Of a DNA stretch of 64,000 bases, positions 28,560 through 37,499 are shown in pieces. Made by a program: the position numbers and the translations under genes. Each line of letters starts with the position of its first letter. Position 1 is the stretch's first letter. This DNA is from Pseudoalteromonas luteoviolacea NCIMB 1944. Lineage in GTDB: Bacteria; Pseudomonadota; Gammaproteobacteria; Enterobacterales; Alteromonadaceae. The notes beneath the pieces were generated by a model, which did not search any database, had not been told where the DNA came from, and saw only the letters and a list, made by a program, of their open reading frames with translations. The stretch is from NCBI RefSeq assembly GCF_001625565.1, contig NZ_AUXS01000015.1, positions 1 through 64,000 of the forward strand, given 5' to 3'.

Positions 28560-31313
28560 TTATTCTTCAGGACGATGTGGTTTACCTGATGTGATCCACT
28601 GCGGTGCAGGCATGCCACGCAGGTAATGATCAAAGTACTCCATCATACGGACTGAGAAGTCCACTTGATTTGGGAACTGCTTTAAATGATGTGGTTCGCC
28701 TTCGTACTGCAAGAAAATAGCGTCTTTGTTATGGCGGCGCAGTGCCAGATAGTACTGGATCCCTTCTTGCCAAGGTACAGCGCCATCTTTATCGCCAAAC
28801 ATTAGTAAAATAGGTGTATTTACTTTATCGGCAAAAAAGACTGGAGAGTTTTCAATGTACAGCTCAGGCGCTTCGGTTAAAGGTTTACCAATGCGACTTT
28901 GTCCTGTTTCATACTGGAATTGACGTGCCAACCCGGATTTGAGACGAATACCGCTATATGCTGAAGTCATATTTGACACAGGAGCACCTGACACAACAGC
29001 CTTAAACATGTCTGTTTGAGTGACGGCAAATGCACTTTGGTATCCAGCCCAAGAGTGACCTTGTAGGCCAATCTTATGTTTATCAGCTATCCCTAAGTCA
29101 ATGAGCTTTTGTGCTGCGTTGATAAGGGTTTGCGTTGATGATGGACCTGGCTTACCAATCTCAAAGCGAATATCTGGTAAGAATACTGCGTAGCCATTCG
29201 AAGTAAACATTGGGAAGTTTGGTCTATGGTTTAGCTCCATCTTCGGGAAGTCGTACATGCGCTGGCTCATATAGCGGTAAAAATAGATGACGACAGGGAG
29301 CTTTTGACCTGGCTGATAATCAGCCGGTTTTATGAGCACGCCTTGCATTTGTTCGCCGTTAAAGCCTTTGTATTGAATTAACTCTGGTTTTTGTCCCCAG
29401 GCAAAGTTTTTAACTTGTGGGTTTAGATTGGTGACTTGTTTTGGTGTATTAAAATCACTGTTTGACTGCCAGTAGTCAGGGAACTGGTGGTAGCTTTGCT
29501 GCGTGAAGATGACTTTATCTGCGTGTTTTGCTTTTTTCACTAAATCAAAACGCGCAGCTCCTTCTAAGACGGTCTCGAGCGCACCAGTTTGTAGGTTAAG
29601 CTTTGCAATATGGGTTTGTTTATTTTGTAAATTGTGAGCAGACAAAAAGAGCGTTTCATCCGCAGCAAAACCCACTTGCTTCTTATCGAGTTTGACCACT
29701 CTGTAACGGGTATTACTCTCTTTACCTGATGTGAGCCTTTTGGCTTGGCCTGTGACGCTGTCAAAAGCCCAAATATCATATTTACTGTATGCATATAGGG
29801 TACTGCCATCTTTTTGCCATCCAGCAAAGCCGTAGCCTGGGTTAGGCTCCGGATAATCATGTTGGTCATCGGCAAAAATTGCTGTTCGTACAGCTTTGCT
29901 GACCGCATGCTCTTTTTGTTGGTGTAAATCTTTTAACCAAATTTGGTCATTTAGAAAGTAAGCTGCATGTCTGCCAGAAGGAGAAAGGCTGGGCTTGTTT
30001 GGTGAGTCCTTAACGATATACCCTTTTGCACCGGTGCTTACTTTGACTGCATAGTAATCAGCATAAAACCCGTCATACATGATTTTTTCTAAATAAGGCT
30101 GGTCATTTTTACCTAGTAAGTAGTCAGCTTCAGTATTGAGTGTGATATCGCGAACGGTTTCGTCAGCAAGCTGCACCACTTTTTGTGATTCAATGTGGTA
30201 AACCGCTTGATACTGACGTTCTCGATTGGTTTTTTTCCAAGTATTTTGCTCTCGAGTTTTGATTTCGGGATCGTTGTTATGCCAAATATTGATGCCTGAT
30301 TGCTGGCGAATAGTATTGAAGTCACGTAGCGAAGTTGAGTCGTCATATTTTAGCTTTTCGACTTTGTCATTGAGCAGTGGACGGTTATCGAAATAGAGTC
30401 GTTCGCCTTGTTCAGACCACTTTAGTTTAGCCGTTTTTGAACTATACCACCCACTTGGGTTTTCTATCTTGCTCAGCTTGTCTGTTGTTGCATCCCAAAG
30501 GGTCACATCATAGCTGCGGCGGCGTTTATCTTCATTGACGTAGTTGCCTAAATTAAAGGCCACAATACTGGAGTAAGGATGCCATGCAATGGCACTGACC
30601 GTGACACCTGGTTCGCTAAATAATGGACTCGTTGTCTTGTTGTTTAAATCTAGATATTGAACTTGGTTCTTGGCGCCAGTACTGTCATGTTGGCTAAACA
30701 ATACCCCGTATTCTGCGGGGCTTAGTCCGTAGTTGATGACGTTTTCGAAGCGCTGAGTTTGTTGAGACGTCAGATCAACAACAACCAACGTGAGTGGTTT
30801 ATCTTTTTTATCTGCATTGATTTTAGGCGTATCTGCCTCGACGTCTTTATCTTTTTGCGCAGCTTTACTGTCCTCACGATAAGCAAGCCAGCGTCCATCA
30901 TCACTTAATTGATAGTCCTTCACTTGGTTAAACACGTATTGCTTTGCTGATTGTGTGTTTACCAGTACCAAATTATTTTTTAGAGATTTTTTTTCTTTTT
31001 TACTGGCCGTTTCCGACTCTAGCAAGGTTGGGACTTGTGTAAATGCGGCCCATGTAGATGACTTATTTAGATGTGCCTTTGTACCGCGTTCTACCGTTGC
31101 AATAAGCTTATTGGTTTCTAAGTTATAGACTTGTCCTTGTGTGTTACCGCGGTATGGTTTCGCACTGAGGGCAAGGAACTTGCCGTCTTCAGCAAGCTGA
31201 GTCGTCTTCGCATATTTAAAGTCAAAGACATCGGAAAATTCGAGTGGGGCTTTATTGGCCACAGCTTGGCCAGACAATAAAGCGGCTGCAATGAGCGAGT
31301 AAGTAAACTTCAT
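28560..31313 (-). CDS. Secreted S9 family (prolyl-oligopeptidase-type) peptidase
   Basis: The protein has 917 residues with a signal peptide (M-K-F-T-Y-S-L-I-A-A-A-L-L-S-G-Q-A-V-A, about 1-19). A long beta-propeller-like region is followed by an alpha/beta-hydrolase domain. The catalytic Ser is in G-H-S-W-A-G, the Asp in F-G-D-K-D-G and the His in E-P-H-H-L. Such enzymes cleave short peptides in the periplasm or medium. A longer frame from 31367 was rejected because the signal peptide starts at the ATG at 31313. A second, more typical S9 peptidase is encoded at 48305-50758, so the strain has at least two for peptide scavenging. Confidence 0.88.
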   Translation of the reverse strand: MKFTYSLIAAALLSGQAVANKAPLEFSDVFDFKYAKTTQLAEDGKFLALSAKPYRGNTQGQVYNLETNKLIATVERGTKAHLNKSSTWAAFTQVPTLLESETASKKEKKSLKNNLVLVNTQSAKQYVFNQVKDYQLSDDGRWLAYREDSKAAQKDKDVEADTPKINADKKDKPLTLVVVDLTSQQTQRFENVINYGLSPAEYGVLFSQHDSTGAKNQVQYLDLNNKTTSPLFSEPGVTVSAIAWHPYSSIVAFNLGNYVNEDKRRRSYDVTLWDATTDKLSKIENPSGWYSSKTAKLKWSEQGERLYFDNRPLLNDKVEKLKYDDSTSLRDFNTIRQQSGINIWHNNDPEIKTREQNTWKKTNRERQYQAVYHIESQKVVQLADETVRDITLNTEADYLLGKNDQPYLEKIMYDGFYADYYAVKVSTGAKGYIVKDSPNKPSLSPSGRHAAYFLNDQIWLKDLHQQKEHAVSKAVRTAIFADDQHDYPEPNPGYGFAGWQKDGSTLYAYSKYDIWAFDSVTGQAKRLTSGKESNTRYRVVKLDKKQVGFAADETLFLSAHNLQNKQTHIAKLNLQTGALETVLEGAARFDLVKKAKHADKVIFTQQSYHQFPDYWQSNSDFNTPKQVTNLNPQVKNFAWGQKPELIQYKGFNGEQMQGVLIKPADYQPGQKLPVVIYFYRYMSQRMYDFPKMELNHRPNFPMFTSNGYAVFLPDIRFEIGKPGPSSTQTLINAAQKLIDLGIADKHKIGLQGHSWAGYQSAFAVTQTDMFKAVVSGAPVSNMTSAYSGIRLKSGLARQFQYETGQSRIGKPLTEAPELYIENSPVFFADKVNTPILLMFGDKDGAVPWQEGIQYYLALRRHNKDAIFLQYEGEPHHLKQFPNQVDFSVRMMEYFDHYLRGMPAPQWITSGKPHRPEE

Positions 31314-31407
31314 AATTCTGTCTGTTTGATTAATTATTTGTATCTTTGTAACACTTTTAGCGGTCAAACAAAATCATGGTGCGTTGTGTGGAAGTGAAAA
31401 GTCGTTG

Positions 31408-31428
31408 GAAGCGGTTTTGTACCGCTTC
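31408..31428 (-). terminator. Hairpin after slmA
   Basis: GAAGCGGT (31408-31415) pairs with ACCGCTTC (31421-31428) around 5 nt, directly after the slmA stop on the minus strand. There is no clean U-tract, so terminator activity is uncertain. Confidence 0.45.
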
Positions 31429-31431
31429 TTG

Positions 31432-32019
31432 TTACAACCAGATGCGTTGTAATTCTTGCCAATGATTATTGAATGTCGCAGTCGGCTTCGCTTTAAAGTC
31501 GCTGCGTACAAACTGATTCATTTTGCCTTCTACATGAGCTAAAAATAAATTGGCCAGTGCAGCTTCATCGCTGTTGAACGCTTTGCCTTCTCGCAACTTT
31601 CTTTCTCTTAATACTTGCTTGAATTGCGTTTCAAGTTTTTCAAACAAGCTTTGCACGCGCTCTCTTAGACGCTCTTGCTCTCCTTGTAGTGCATCCCCAG
31701 TCAAGATCCGTGTGATCCCTGGGTTTTTCTCTGAAAAGGTTAATAGCAAGTGGAGGATATTATAGATACGGCTTTGTGTATCCTTTTCGTTTTCTAAAAT
31801 AATATTGATACGCGAAAGTAGTGTGTCTTCAATAAATTCAATCAGCCCCTCAAACATTCTAGCTTTGCTTGGGAAGTGGCGATAGAGAGCAGCTTCAGAG
31901 ACGCCGACTTCAGCTGCGAGCTTAGCAGTTGTGATCCGTTGACCTGGGCTAGTTTCAAGCATTTGCGCAAGAGATTGAAGAATTTGCTCTTTGCGATTAC
32001 TGCGTTTAGTCGCTGGCAT
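31432..32019 (-). CDS. slmA: Nucleoid occlusion factor SlmA
   Basis: This 195-residue TetR-family DNA-binding protein blocks FtsZ ring assembly over the nucleoid when bound to its chromosomal sites. The helix-turn-helix ([20 protein letters not shown]) is at about residues 27-46, directly followed by H-F-P-S-K-A-R-M-F. The C-terminal part keeps the R-I-L-T-G-D-A-L segment of the FtsZ-binding region. AAAGGAAAG lies just before the ATG. It follows coaBC with about 90 bp between, the usual order in gammaproteobacteria. Confidence 0.93.
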   Translation of the reverse strand: MPATKRSNRKEQILQSLAQMLETSPGQRITTAKLAAEVGVSEAALYRHFPSKARMFEGLIEFIEDTLLSRINIILENEKDTQSRIYNILHLLLTFSEKNPGITRILTGDALQGEQERLRERVQSLFEKLETQFKQVLRERKLREGKAFNSDEAALANLFLAHVEGKMNQFVRSDFKAKPTATFNNHWQELQRIWL

Positions 32020-32110
32020 GAACTTTCCTTTAATAATTATCGTTATTCTGGTCTGTATGGTGTATTTTTATTAGGTCCATACTTAGTAAAGACCTATGTT
32101 AATGTTTTAT

Positions 32111-33340
32111 TCAGCTTCTTTCCAGCCTTTTAACACTAGGTAAACCAAGTTTACCAGCAATTGCTTTAACGACAGTGAGTGCTAACTCTTTTTTGTTGGA
32201 TGCAGGCAAAGATTGTTGATCATTTTCCCAAAATAACGTTAAAGCATTGTTATCTGAGTTAAATCCAAGTCCTTCTTGTGAAACATCATTGGCACAGATC
32301 ATATTAAGGTGCTTGTTTTTCAGCTTGCCCAATGCATACTTTTTGACATCTTGGGTTTCTGCTGCAAACCCAACGGTATATGGTCTATTTTGTGTGAGTG
32401 CGGCAACCTCAGCAATGATGTCGGGGTTTTTAACTAAGGCAATGGTCATTTCGTCACCTTGTTTTTTAATTTTTTGCTCAGAGATATCCGCGGCGCGATA
32501 ATCGGCAACAGCAGCACAGCCAATAAAGACATCTGATTTTGCAGCAAGCGTTATGGCTGCATCACGCATCTCTACTGCACTGTTGACATAGGTGACGTCT
32601 ACGCCTTGAGGTGCAGGTATATTGACTGGACCTGAGATTAAATTTACGCGTGCCCCCAAGGCACACGCAGCTTGAGCAAGGGCATAGCCCATTTTCCCTG
32701 AGCTGTGATTGGTGATATAGCGCACTGGGTCAAGTGCTTCTCTTGTCGGGCCTGCGGTAACAGTAAAGACTTTACCATCGAGTACCTGAGGAACAGGGCT
32801 TAGTTGTGCTGTGCAGTGTTCTAGGAGCTCCATGGGTTCTAACATTCTTCCCTTGCCAACATCGCCACAAGCTTGCTCACCGCTGCCCGGCCCCCATATT
32901 GAAACTCCAAATGATGCTAAAGTGGCAATGTTTTGTTGAGTTGCGGGATGGGCATACATCTGTTGATTCATGGCTGGTGCAATAGCGACCTTGGCGGGTG
33001 TTGCAAGCACCAATGTGGTTAATAGGTCATCGGCTATTCCATTGGCCATTTTTGCGATAGTGTTGCATGTAGCCGGTGCAATTAAAATGAGATCAGCCCA
33101 TTTGGCAAATTCGATGTGCCCCATTGCAGCTTCAGCTTGAGGATCAAGGAGTGAATCTGATACGGGTTCACCTGAAACAGCTTGCATGGTGAGTGGCGTA
33201 ATAAAGTGTTTTGCCGATTCAGTCATAACCACTTTCACTTCGCATTGTTGCTCTTTTAAACGCCTTACAAGTTCTGCGCATTTATACGCTGCAATACCGC
33301 CACTTATACCCAATACTATTTTTTTGCCAGATAAGTTCAT
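32111..33340 (-). CDS. coaBC: Bifunctional phosphopantothenoylcysteine decarboxylase/phosphopantothenate-cysteine ligase
   Basis: The enzyme catalyses two steps of coenzyme A synthesis. The N-terminal FMN-dependent CoaC part has [10 protein letters not shown], catalytic His in [14 protein letters not shown] and the reactive Cys in [11 protein letters not shown]. The CoaB ligase part (from about residue 190) has N-H-S-S-G-K-M-G and V-K-N-P-D-I. A TTG at 33361 would give a longer protein, but the ATG at 33340 fits the family and gives 409 residues. The gene is divergent from radC, and the spacer carries a palindrome and a small UUCG hairpin described separately. Confidence 0.94.
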   Translation of the reverse strand: MNLSGKKIVLGISGGIAAYKCAELVRRLKEQQCEVKVVMTESAKHFITPLTMQAVSGEPVSDSLLDPQAEAAMGHIEFAKWADLILIAPATCNTIAKMANGIADDLLTTLVLATPAKVAIAPAMNQQMYAHPATQQNIATLASFGVSIWGPGSGEQACGDVGKGRMLEPMELLEHCTAQLSPVPQVLDGKVFTVTAGPTREALDPVRYITNHSSGKMGYALAQAACALGARVNLISGPVNIPAPQGVDVTYVNSAVEMRDAAITLAAKSDVFIGCAAVADYRAADISEQKIKKQGDEMTIALVKNPDIIAEVAALTQNRPYTVGFAAETQDVKKYALGKLKNKHLNMICANDVSQEGLGFNSDNNALTLFWENDQQSLPASNKKELALTVVKAIAGKLGLPSVKRLERS

Positions 33341-33354
33341 CTTTACATTCTCAC

Positions 33355-33369
33355 AACTCAAACTGAGTT
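33355..33369. promoter_or_regulatory. Operator-like palindrome in the coaBC leader
   Basis: AACTCA (33355-33360) and TGAGTT (33364-33369) form a perfect dyad around AAC, 15 bp upstream of the coaBC start. It may be a protein site; no regulator is identified. Confidence 0.35.
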
Positions 33370-33378
33370 AAAGATATC

Positions 33379-33394
33379 ACAGCCTTCGGGCTGT
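33379..33394. other. UUCG tetraloop hairpin between coaBC and radC
   Basis: ACAGCC-TTCG-GGCTGT followed by TTT on the plus strand looks like a compact terminator, yet no plus-strand gene ends just upstream. It may end antisense transcripts or form a leader hairpin of coaBC. Confidence 0.4.
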
Positions 33395-33524
33395 TTTGAA
33401 TCTTCTCATGAAAAGTCAGTCATTAACTGAACAAAGGATAATCTTTGGGCGTTTTTTTTATTCTCTTACGTGTTAAATAATGAGTCGTTATCAGCTTCAA
33501 TGAATGTTATATCAGGGAAAGGAT

Positions 33525-34199
33525 ATGCAATTGACACAATTACCGAAACACACCAGGCCAAGAGAAAAGTTACTATCTGATGGCCCGGACACGCTCAGTG
33601 ATGCAGAGCTATTGGCTATTTTTTTGCGCACAGGAGTCAAAGGCATGAATGCCATTGAGCTGGCAGATTCTTTGTTATCACAGCGACAAACATTACAGAG
33701 CTTATTTAATACGTCCCTTGAAGATTTCCTAGCCCTTAAGGGAATGGGTGAAGCGAAATATGTTCTCTTTCAAGCTGTGCTTGAGTTATGCCGGCGCTAT
33801 TTAAAGGAGGGGTGTGAGCGGGCGTTTAAATTTGAAAGCCCTGTACAGGTGCATAACTATTTGAGCTTTCAACTCAAAGGGCTAGAGCATGAAGTATTTA
33901 TGGTTCTATATTTAGATAGCCAAAATCAGCTAATAAAGGACGAAGTGTTATTTCGTGGCACGATTAATACTGCGTCTGTTTACCCAAGGGAAGTGGTAAA
34001 AGCGGCATTGAAACATAATGCAGCTGCAATTATTTTTGCTCACAACCATCCTTCGGGTGTGTGTGAACCGAGCCATGCAGATAAAGTTTTGACTGAAAAA
34101 TTACGAAAAGCATTGGCACTTATGGATATCAAAGTGTTAGATCATGTCCTTGTGGCAGGAAATCGCTGTATATCTTTCGCAGATAGAGGCTTGTTATGA
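33525..34199 (+). CDS. radC: RadC family JAB-domain protein
   Basis: The 224-residue protein has a helix-hairpin-helix-like N-terminal part (G-M-G-E-A-K-Y near residue 73) and a JAB1/MPN metal-binding domain (about 105-224). The full motif is present: E at E-V-L-F-R-G, H-N-H-P-S-G near residue 173 and the downstream D-H-V-L. Once thought a DNA repair protein, its role is unresolved. The ATG at 33525, not 33504, is preceded by AAAGGA and matches the family N-terminus (M-Q-L-T-Q-L-P). It lies between coaBC and rpmB, a conserved neighbourhood. Confidence 0.93.
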   Translation: MQLTQLPKHTRPREKLLSDGPDTLSDAELLAIFLRTGVKGMNAIELADSLLSQRQTLQSLFNTSLEDFLALKGMGEAKYVLFQAVLELCRRYLKEGCERAFKFESPVQVHNYLSFQLKGLEHEVFMVLYLDSQNQLIKDEVLFRGTINTASVYPREVVKAALKHNAAAIIFAHNHPSGVCEPSHADKVLTEKLRKALALMDIKVLDHVLVAGNRCISFADRGLL

Positions 34200-34288
34200 G
34201 CTTTTATTGACCATTTTTTGGCTGCAAACCGTTATTTCGCTTAAATTTTATAAAATAGTTTAATTTAAATGCAGTTTTTACTTTCCAC

Positions 34289-34318
34289 AGCGGCCTATGA
34301 TCATTATAATTGGCCGCT
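34289..34318 (+). terminator. Possible terminator hairpin after radC
   Basis: AGCGGCC (34289-34295) pairs with GGCCGCT (34312-34318) around a 16-nt AT-rich loop, 90 bp after radC. The U-tract is weak. Confidence 0.35.
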
Positions 34319-34360
34319 ATCAAATTTTACCCATGAGCTGACTAGGATATCATCAGATCC

Positions 34361-34389
34361 TTGATCTCTGCCTGCAGATGCTGTATAAA
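34361..34389 (+). promoter_or_regulatory. Promoter of rpmB-rpmG
   Basis: TTGATC (34361-34366) and TATAAA (34384-34389) with a 17-bp spacer lie about 88 bp before rpmB. The leader after it is GC-richer and could hold a growth-rate control element. Confidence 0.55.
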
Positions 34390-34476
34390 GAGCGCCCTTT
34401 GATTTTACCCGGGGCACACCAGTGTAAGGCCTAAGGGGAAATTAAGCTCGAGCGAAGTTATTGGAGATACATAGAC

Positions 34477-34713
34477 ATGTCTAAAGTCTGTCAAGTTACA
34501 GGTAAGCGCCCGGTTGTTGGTAACAACCGTTCACACGCGCGCAACGCAACTAAGCGTCGTTTCCTACCTAACCTACAAACACACCGTTTCTGGGTTGAAA
34601 GTGAAAAGCGTTTCGTTACTCTACGTACTACTACTAAAGGTATGCGTATTATTGATAAAAAAGGCATCGACGCGGTATTAGTAGATATCCGTGCTCGCGG
34701 CGAAAAAGTATAA
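34477..34713 (+). CDS. rpmB: 50S ribosomal protein L28
   Basis: The 78-residue basic protein opens [17 protein letters not shown], the L28 signature, and continues with [10 protein letters not shown]. It is a component of the large subunit near the E-site region. It is followed by rpmG after 11 bp, the standard bacterial pair. GGAGA lies about 10 nt before the ATG. Confidence 0.98.
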   Translation: MSKVCQVTGKRPVVGNNRSHARNATKRRFLPNLQTHRFWVESEKRFVTLRTTTKGMRIIDKKGIDAVLVDIRARGEKV

Positions 34714-34724
34714 GGAGCTAAATC

Positions 34725-34880
34725 ATGCGTGATAAGATCCGTTTAGTTTCAACTGCTGGTACTGGTTATTTCTACACTACCGACAAGAACAAGCGTAACA
34801 TGCCTGAAAAAATGGAGATCAAAAAGTACGATCCTAAAGTACGTAAGCACGTGATCTTCAAAGAAGCAAAAATCAAGTAA
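34725..34880 (+). CDS. rpmG: 50S ribosomal protein L33
   Basis: This 51-residue protein begins [19 protein letters not shown] and ends with [13 protein letters not shown], unmistakably L33. It lacks the paired cysteines of zinc-binding L33 forms, so it is the C-minus type that does not need zinc. AAGGAG (34712-34717) partly overlaps the rpmB stop. The pair ends in a strong terminator. Confidence 0.98.
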   Translation: MRDKIRLVSTAGTGYFYTTDKNKRNMPEKMEIKKYDPKVRKHVIFKEAKIK

Positions 34881-34897
34881 TTTTGCTTTAAGAATTG

Positions 34898-34926
34898 AAA
34901 AACCCAGTCTCGTACTGGGTTTTTTG
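34898..34926 (+). terminator. Rho-independent terminator after rpmG
   Basis: AACCCAGT (34901-34908) pairs with ACTGGGTT (34914-34921) around CTCGT, followed by TTTTGTT. Confidence 0.85.
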
Positions 34927-34955
34927 TTGCCTGAAATTTAGTAATTGCTCGGGAT

Positions 34956-35440
34956 TTACAGTGTCAACGCATGTATATCACCCGGCGTTAGCTTTAACTC
35001 GACATAGGCAATTGTCTTTGGACTAGTACTGATAGCATACTGGTGCAAAAAACCATTGGGCTGCGCAAGCAGGCGCTGTGTTTGCTCGGTATCTAAGTCA
35101 AATTGAAAATGCCTTCCTCAGACTGATAAAAATAAATGCGCCCGGCTAATATGCGCCAGTTGAGCCAATAGATGTTTCCTACATTTGGTAGCACGAGCAG
35201 CTCTTGCCCTTCACTCAAAGTCCACACGCCACTGATATGCCGTTTGGCATAGTACAACTTAGCTTGATAGTAAAAGCCGCTGTATCTACCTGCGTGAGTT
35301 AATTGTGAATACTGCTTTGTACGGCGATCAAATAACCAAAGTTGCCAGTCACCTTGTTTGTTGCTGTAAATAATTTTATTTCCACCACTATGCTGTGGGA
35401 GATACGTTATCCTCCCTAGTACTAATATATTTTTCCCGGG
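34956..35440 (-). pseudogene. 3' remnant of a CadC-like transcriptional regulator (propeller-like part only)
   Basis: Read on the minus strand, the region encodes a C-terminal fragment with segments such as I-I-Y-S-N-K-Q-G-D-W-Q-L-W-L-F-D and Y-Y-Q-A-K-L-Y-Y-A-K-R. These look like the periplasmic propeller-like part of CadC/winged-helix regulators. Near 35109 the frame breaks: reading continues from Y-Q-S-E-E-G into H-F-Q-F-D-L-D-T only after a one-base shift. The last frame ends at a TAA (34956-34958). The DNA-binding N-terminus is missing. At its upstream end the fragment abuts another decayed gene on the other strand. Family naming is tentative, while the frameshift and truncation are seen directly. 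Confidence 0.6.
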
Positions 35441-35820
35441 GATTTTGCTGGCGCAGCAAAGCCGAGTAAATGTGATTGACCGTTTGGCAGCGCTTAAAGG
35501 TGGGTAAGCAGGTGATACGTATTAAAGGAGTAATGAGTTATTACGATGATTTAAATACGGCAAGAATACTTGAGAGCGCGATCACCATACCTGTAAGTAT
35601 CATTGGTGGTGATTTTTGAAAGTCATAATATTGACCTCGCCCACGAAGATGAAAAATCGGCTTTGATACAGTGGCATCAAGAGGGAGTGGCATGGAGCCA
35701 AAGGCTCGCTTATAAAACAGGCAGTATTTATTACCTTTAATTAATGCAAGTCATCAACTTTTCTTTGAATATCCTGAAACAGTAATTGAAGTGGTTTTAG
35801 CAAGACATCAAGCTCAGTAA
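35433..35820 (+). pseudogene. 3' remnant of an alpha/beta-hydrolase-like gene with several frameshifts
   Basis: Four consecutive frames join into one plausible protein end. The first (35433-35498) includes R-V-N-V-I-D-R-L-A-A-L. The second (about 35497-35616) includes V-M-S-Y-Y-D-D-L-N-T-A-R-I-L. The third (35621-35737) includes I-D-L-A-H-E-D-E-K-S-A-L-I. The last (35740-35820) includes A-S-H-Q-L-F-F-E-Y-P-E-T-V-I and ends at a TAA. The final block resembles the catalytic-His region of alpha/beta hydrolases. Three frame changes and the absent N-terminus show it is dead. A terminator still follows. It lies divergent to the regulator fragment at 34956-35440. Confidence 0.6.
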
Positions 35821-35831
35821 GGCGAATGAAC

Positions 35832-35863
35832 AAAAAAACCGAAGCGGTTGCTTCGGTTTTTTT
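35832..35863. terminator. Bidirectional terminator after ppaC and the hydrolase remnant
   Basis: A-run plus CCGAAGC (35832-35845) pairs with GCTTCGG plus T-run (35850-35863) around GGTT. U-tracts are present in both directions, and it lies 15 bp past the ppaC stop. Confidence 0.9.
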
Positions 35864-35877
35864 AGTGTAAAAAGAGG

Positions 35878-36798
35878 TTATGCAAACGCTTCTTGTAGCG
35901 GTGGCACAACTTGCTTTTTACGGCTCAATACACCATCAAGCCATACACGGCTTTGCTCAGGTGCCTGACCATATGCTTTTTCAATAATGCCTTCATCGTT
36001 TGATGCGATCAGCATTTGTGAGCCTTCTTTCATGATGTCAGTAAGAAGTAGCAATACAGAGTGGCGACCGCCTTCTTCTTTTAGTTTTGCAATATCAGCT
36101 TCAAGATCTGCTTTGATATCGTCAAATACCGATAGGTCAATCACTTCTAACTGGCCAATACCAACTAGGTTACCGTTCATGTTGAAGTCTTTAAAGTCAC
36201 GCATTACAAGATCACGTGCTGGCGTGCCTTCAACTGCTGATTTGACTTTGAACATTTCCATGCCAAATGCTTTGAAGTCCTCAATACCAGCAATCTCTGC
36301 AAGTACTTCAACACATTTAATATCAGCAGTTGTACAGGTTGGTGATTTGAAGATAACTGTGTCAGATAAAATTGCACCTAACATCAGGCCTGCGATACCT
36401 TTAGGGATCTCAACGCCATAAAAGTCATACATCATTTTAATAATGGTATTACTACAGCCTACTGGGCGGATCCAACACTCAAGTGGTGTTGAAGTGGTTA
36501 GGTCACCTAGTTTGTGGTGATCTACAACACCTACTACTGTCGCTTCGTCAATGTCATCTGGTGCTTGTGTTTTTTCTGTGTGATCAACGATATAAACTTC
36601 TTCACCCGCATAGCTTAATTTAAGCTCAGGGGCTTCGAAACCAAAGCGATCGAGAATAAACTGTGTTTCAGGTGATACATCACCTAAACGTGTAGGGATA
36701 GCTTCTTCTCCAATTTGGTTTTTGAGGTAAGAAAGTGCAATTGCACCACAAATTGAATCAGAATCAGGGATTTTATGACCCACTACATACATTGCCAT
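35878..36798 (-). CDS. ppaC: Manganese-dependent (family II) inorganic pyrophosphatase
   Basis: The enzyme hydrolyses pyrophosphate to drive biosynthesis. It is a DHH-family phosphoesterase with the family II signatures G-H-K-I-P-D-S-D-S (His8, Asp12, Asp14), V-D-H-T-E and V-D-H-H-K. A C-terminal DHHA2 domain ends with S-R-K-K-Q-V. At 306 residues it has the compact form without CBS domains. The ATG at 36798 has AGGAG about 7 nt upstream. Family II enzymes occur in Vibrio, Shewanella and Pseudoalteromonas. It is divergent from the small membrane protein gene preceding mutM. Confidence 0.95.
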   Translation of the reverse strand: MAMYVVGHKIPDSDSICGAIALSYLKNQIGEEAIPTRLGDVSPETQFILDRFGFEAPELKLSYAGEEVYIVDHTEKTQAPDDIDEATVVGVVDHHKLGDLTTSTPLECWIRPVGCSNTIIKMMYDFYGVEIPKGIAGLMLGAILSDTVIFKSPTCTTADIKCVEVLAEIAGIEDFKAFGMEMFKVKSAVEGTPARDLVMRDFKDFNMNGNLVGIGQLEVIDLSVFDDIKADLEADIAKLKEEGGRHSVLLLLTDIMKEGSQMLIASNDEGIIEKAYGQAPEQSRVWLDGVLSRKKQVVPPLQEAFA

Positions 36799-37005
36799 TG
36801 ACGGACTCCTAAAAAATTTTGTCGCTTATTTTAGCAAAAATTAACCACATTAATACAGTGTCGGAAAGGTTTTGGACCTAGAAAATAGTCTAAGCTGAGA
36901 TTATGAAATCCTATGGATCGGTGAATTAAATGTACAGCTGCGCTCAACAGCAGGGTATAGTACAGTGATCTAAGCAATGAAATAATCAGTATTGATGGAA
37001 CTGAC

Positions 37006-37497
37006 ATGGGACTGAGCCGTAAAGCGTGGAACAATGTGGTTATTTTTTCTATGTTGATCATGATTTTTTTTCTCAACGGGTTACATCACAAATTAAACCC
37101 ACAACAAGCTGAATTAACACGTGTTATGGTTTTGCCGGAGCAGAGCTTTGTACTCGCCATGGCGTATCCTGGTGTCAAAATTGAGCGTATAGGTACAACG
37201 TGGCGCATAGACAATAAACTTGTGGATGGCACTTCGTCGTCTTATAGCGCCCAAGACTTAGTTCAGATTGTACAGATGTGGCAAAATTTGGAGTTGCAGG
37301 CTGTTGAAAAGCAAAAGGTTAATCCAGAATCAGCGATATCTGTAGCAACTTTTTGGTTGGCGGGTGAAGAGCTACCTTTGAGTTACCAGTTGTATCGCGG
37401 ATCCGACACATACCTGTTGTTTGCTCAACGTCAACAGCATTGGTTGGAACTGAGCGCAGACCAAGCTAAACAATTATTTAAACCGATAGATATATAG
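37006..37497 (+). CDS. Single-pass membrane protein of unknown function upstream of mutM
   Basis: The 163-residue protein has one N-terminal hydrophobic helix (about residues 10-25, [13 protein letters not shown]) and a soluble domain that would lie in the periplasm. No motif is recognised. Segments such as [12 protein letters not shown] and [13 protein letters not shown] look well folded. It stops 2 bp before the mutM start, so the two are one operon. Any link to oxidative DNA damage is inferred from this position only. Confidence 0.72.
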   Translation: MGLSRKAWNNVVIFSMLIMIFFLNGLHHKLNPQQAELTRVMVLPEQSFVLAMAYPGVKIERIGTTWRIDNKLVDGTSSSYSAQDLVQIVQMWQNLELQAVEKQKVNPESAISVATFWLAGEELPLSYQLYRGSDTYLLFAQRQQHWLELSADQAKQLFKPIDI

Positions 37498-37499
37498 TT

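Noticed and set aside
35987..36421. 144-codon frame antisense to ppaC
   Set aside because: It is the mirror of a strongly supported pyrophosphatase gene, with Ser/Ile-rich shadow composition.
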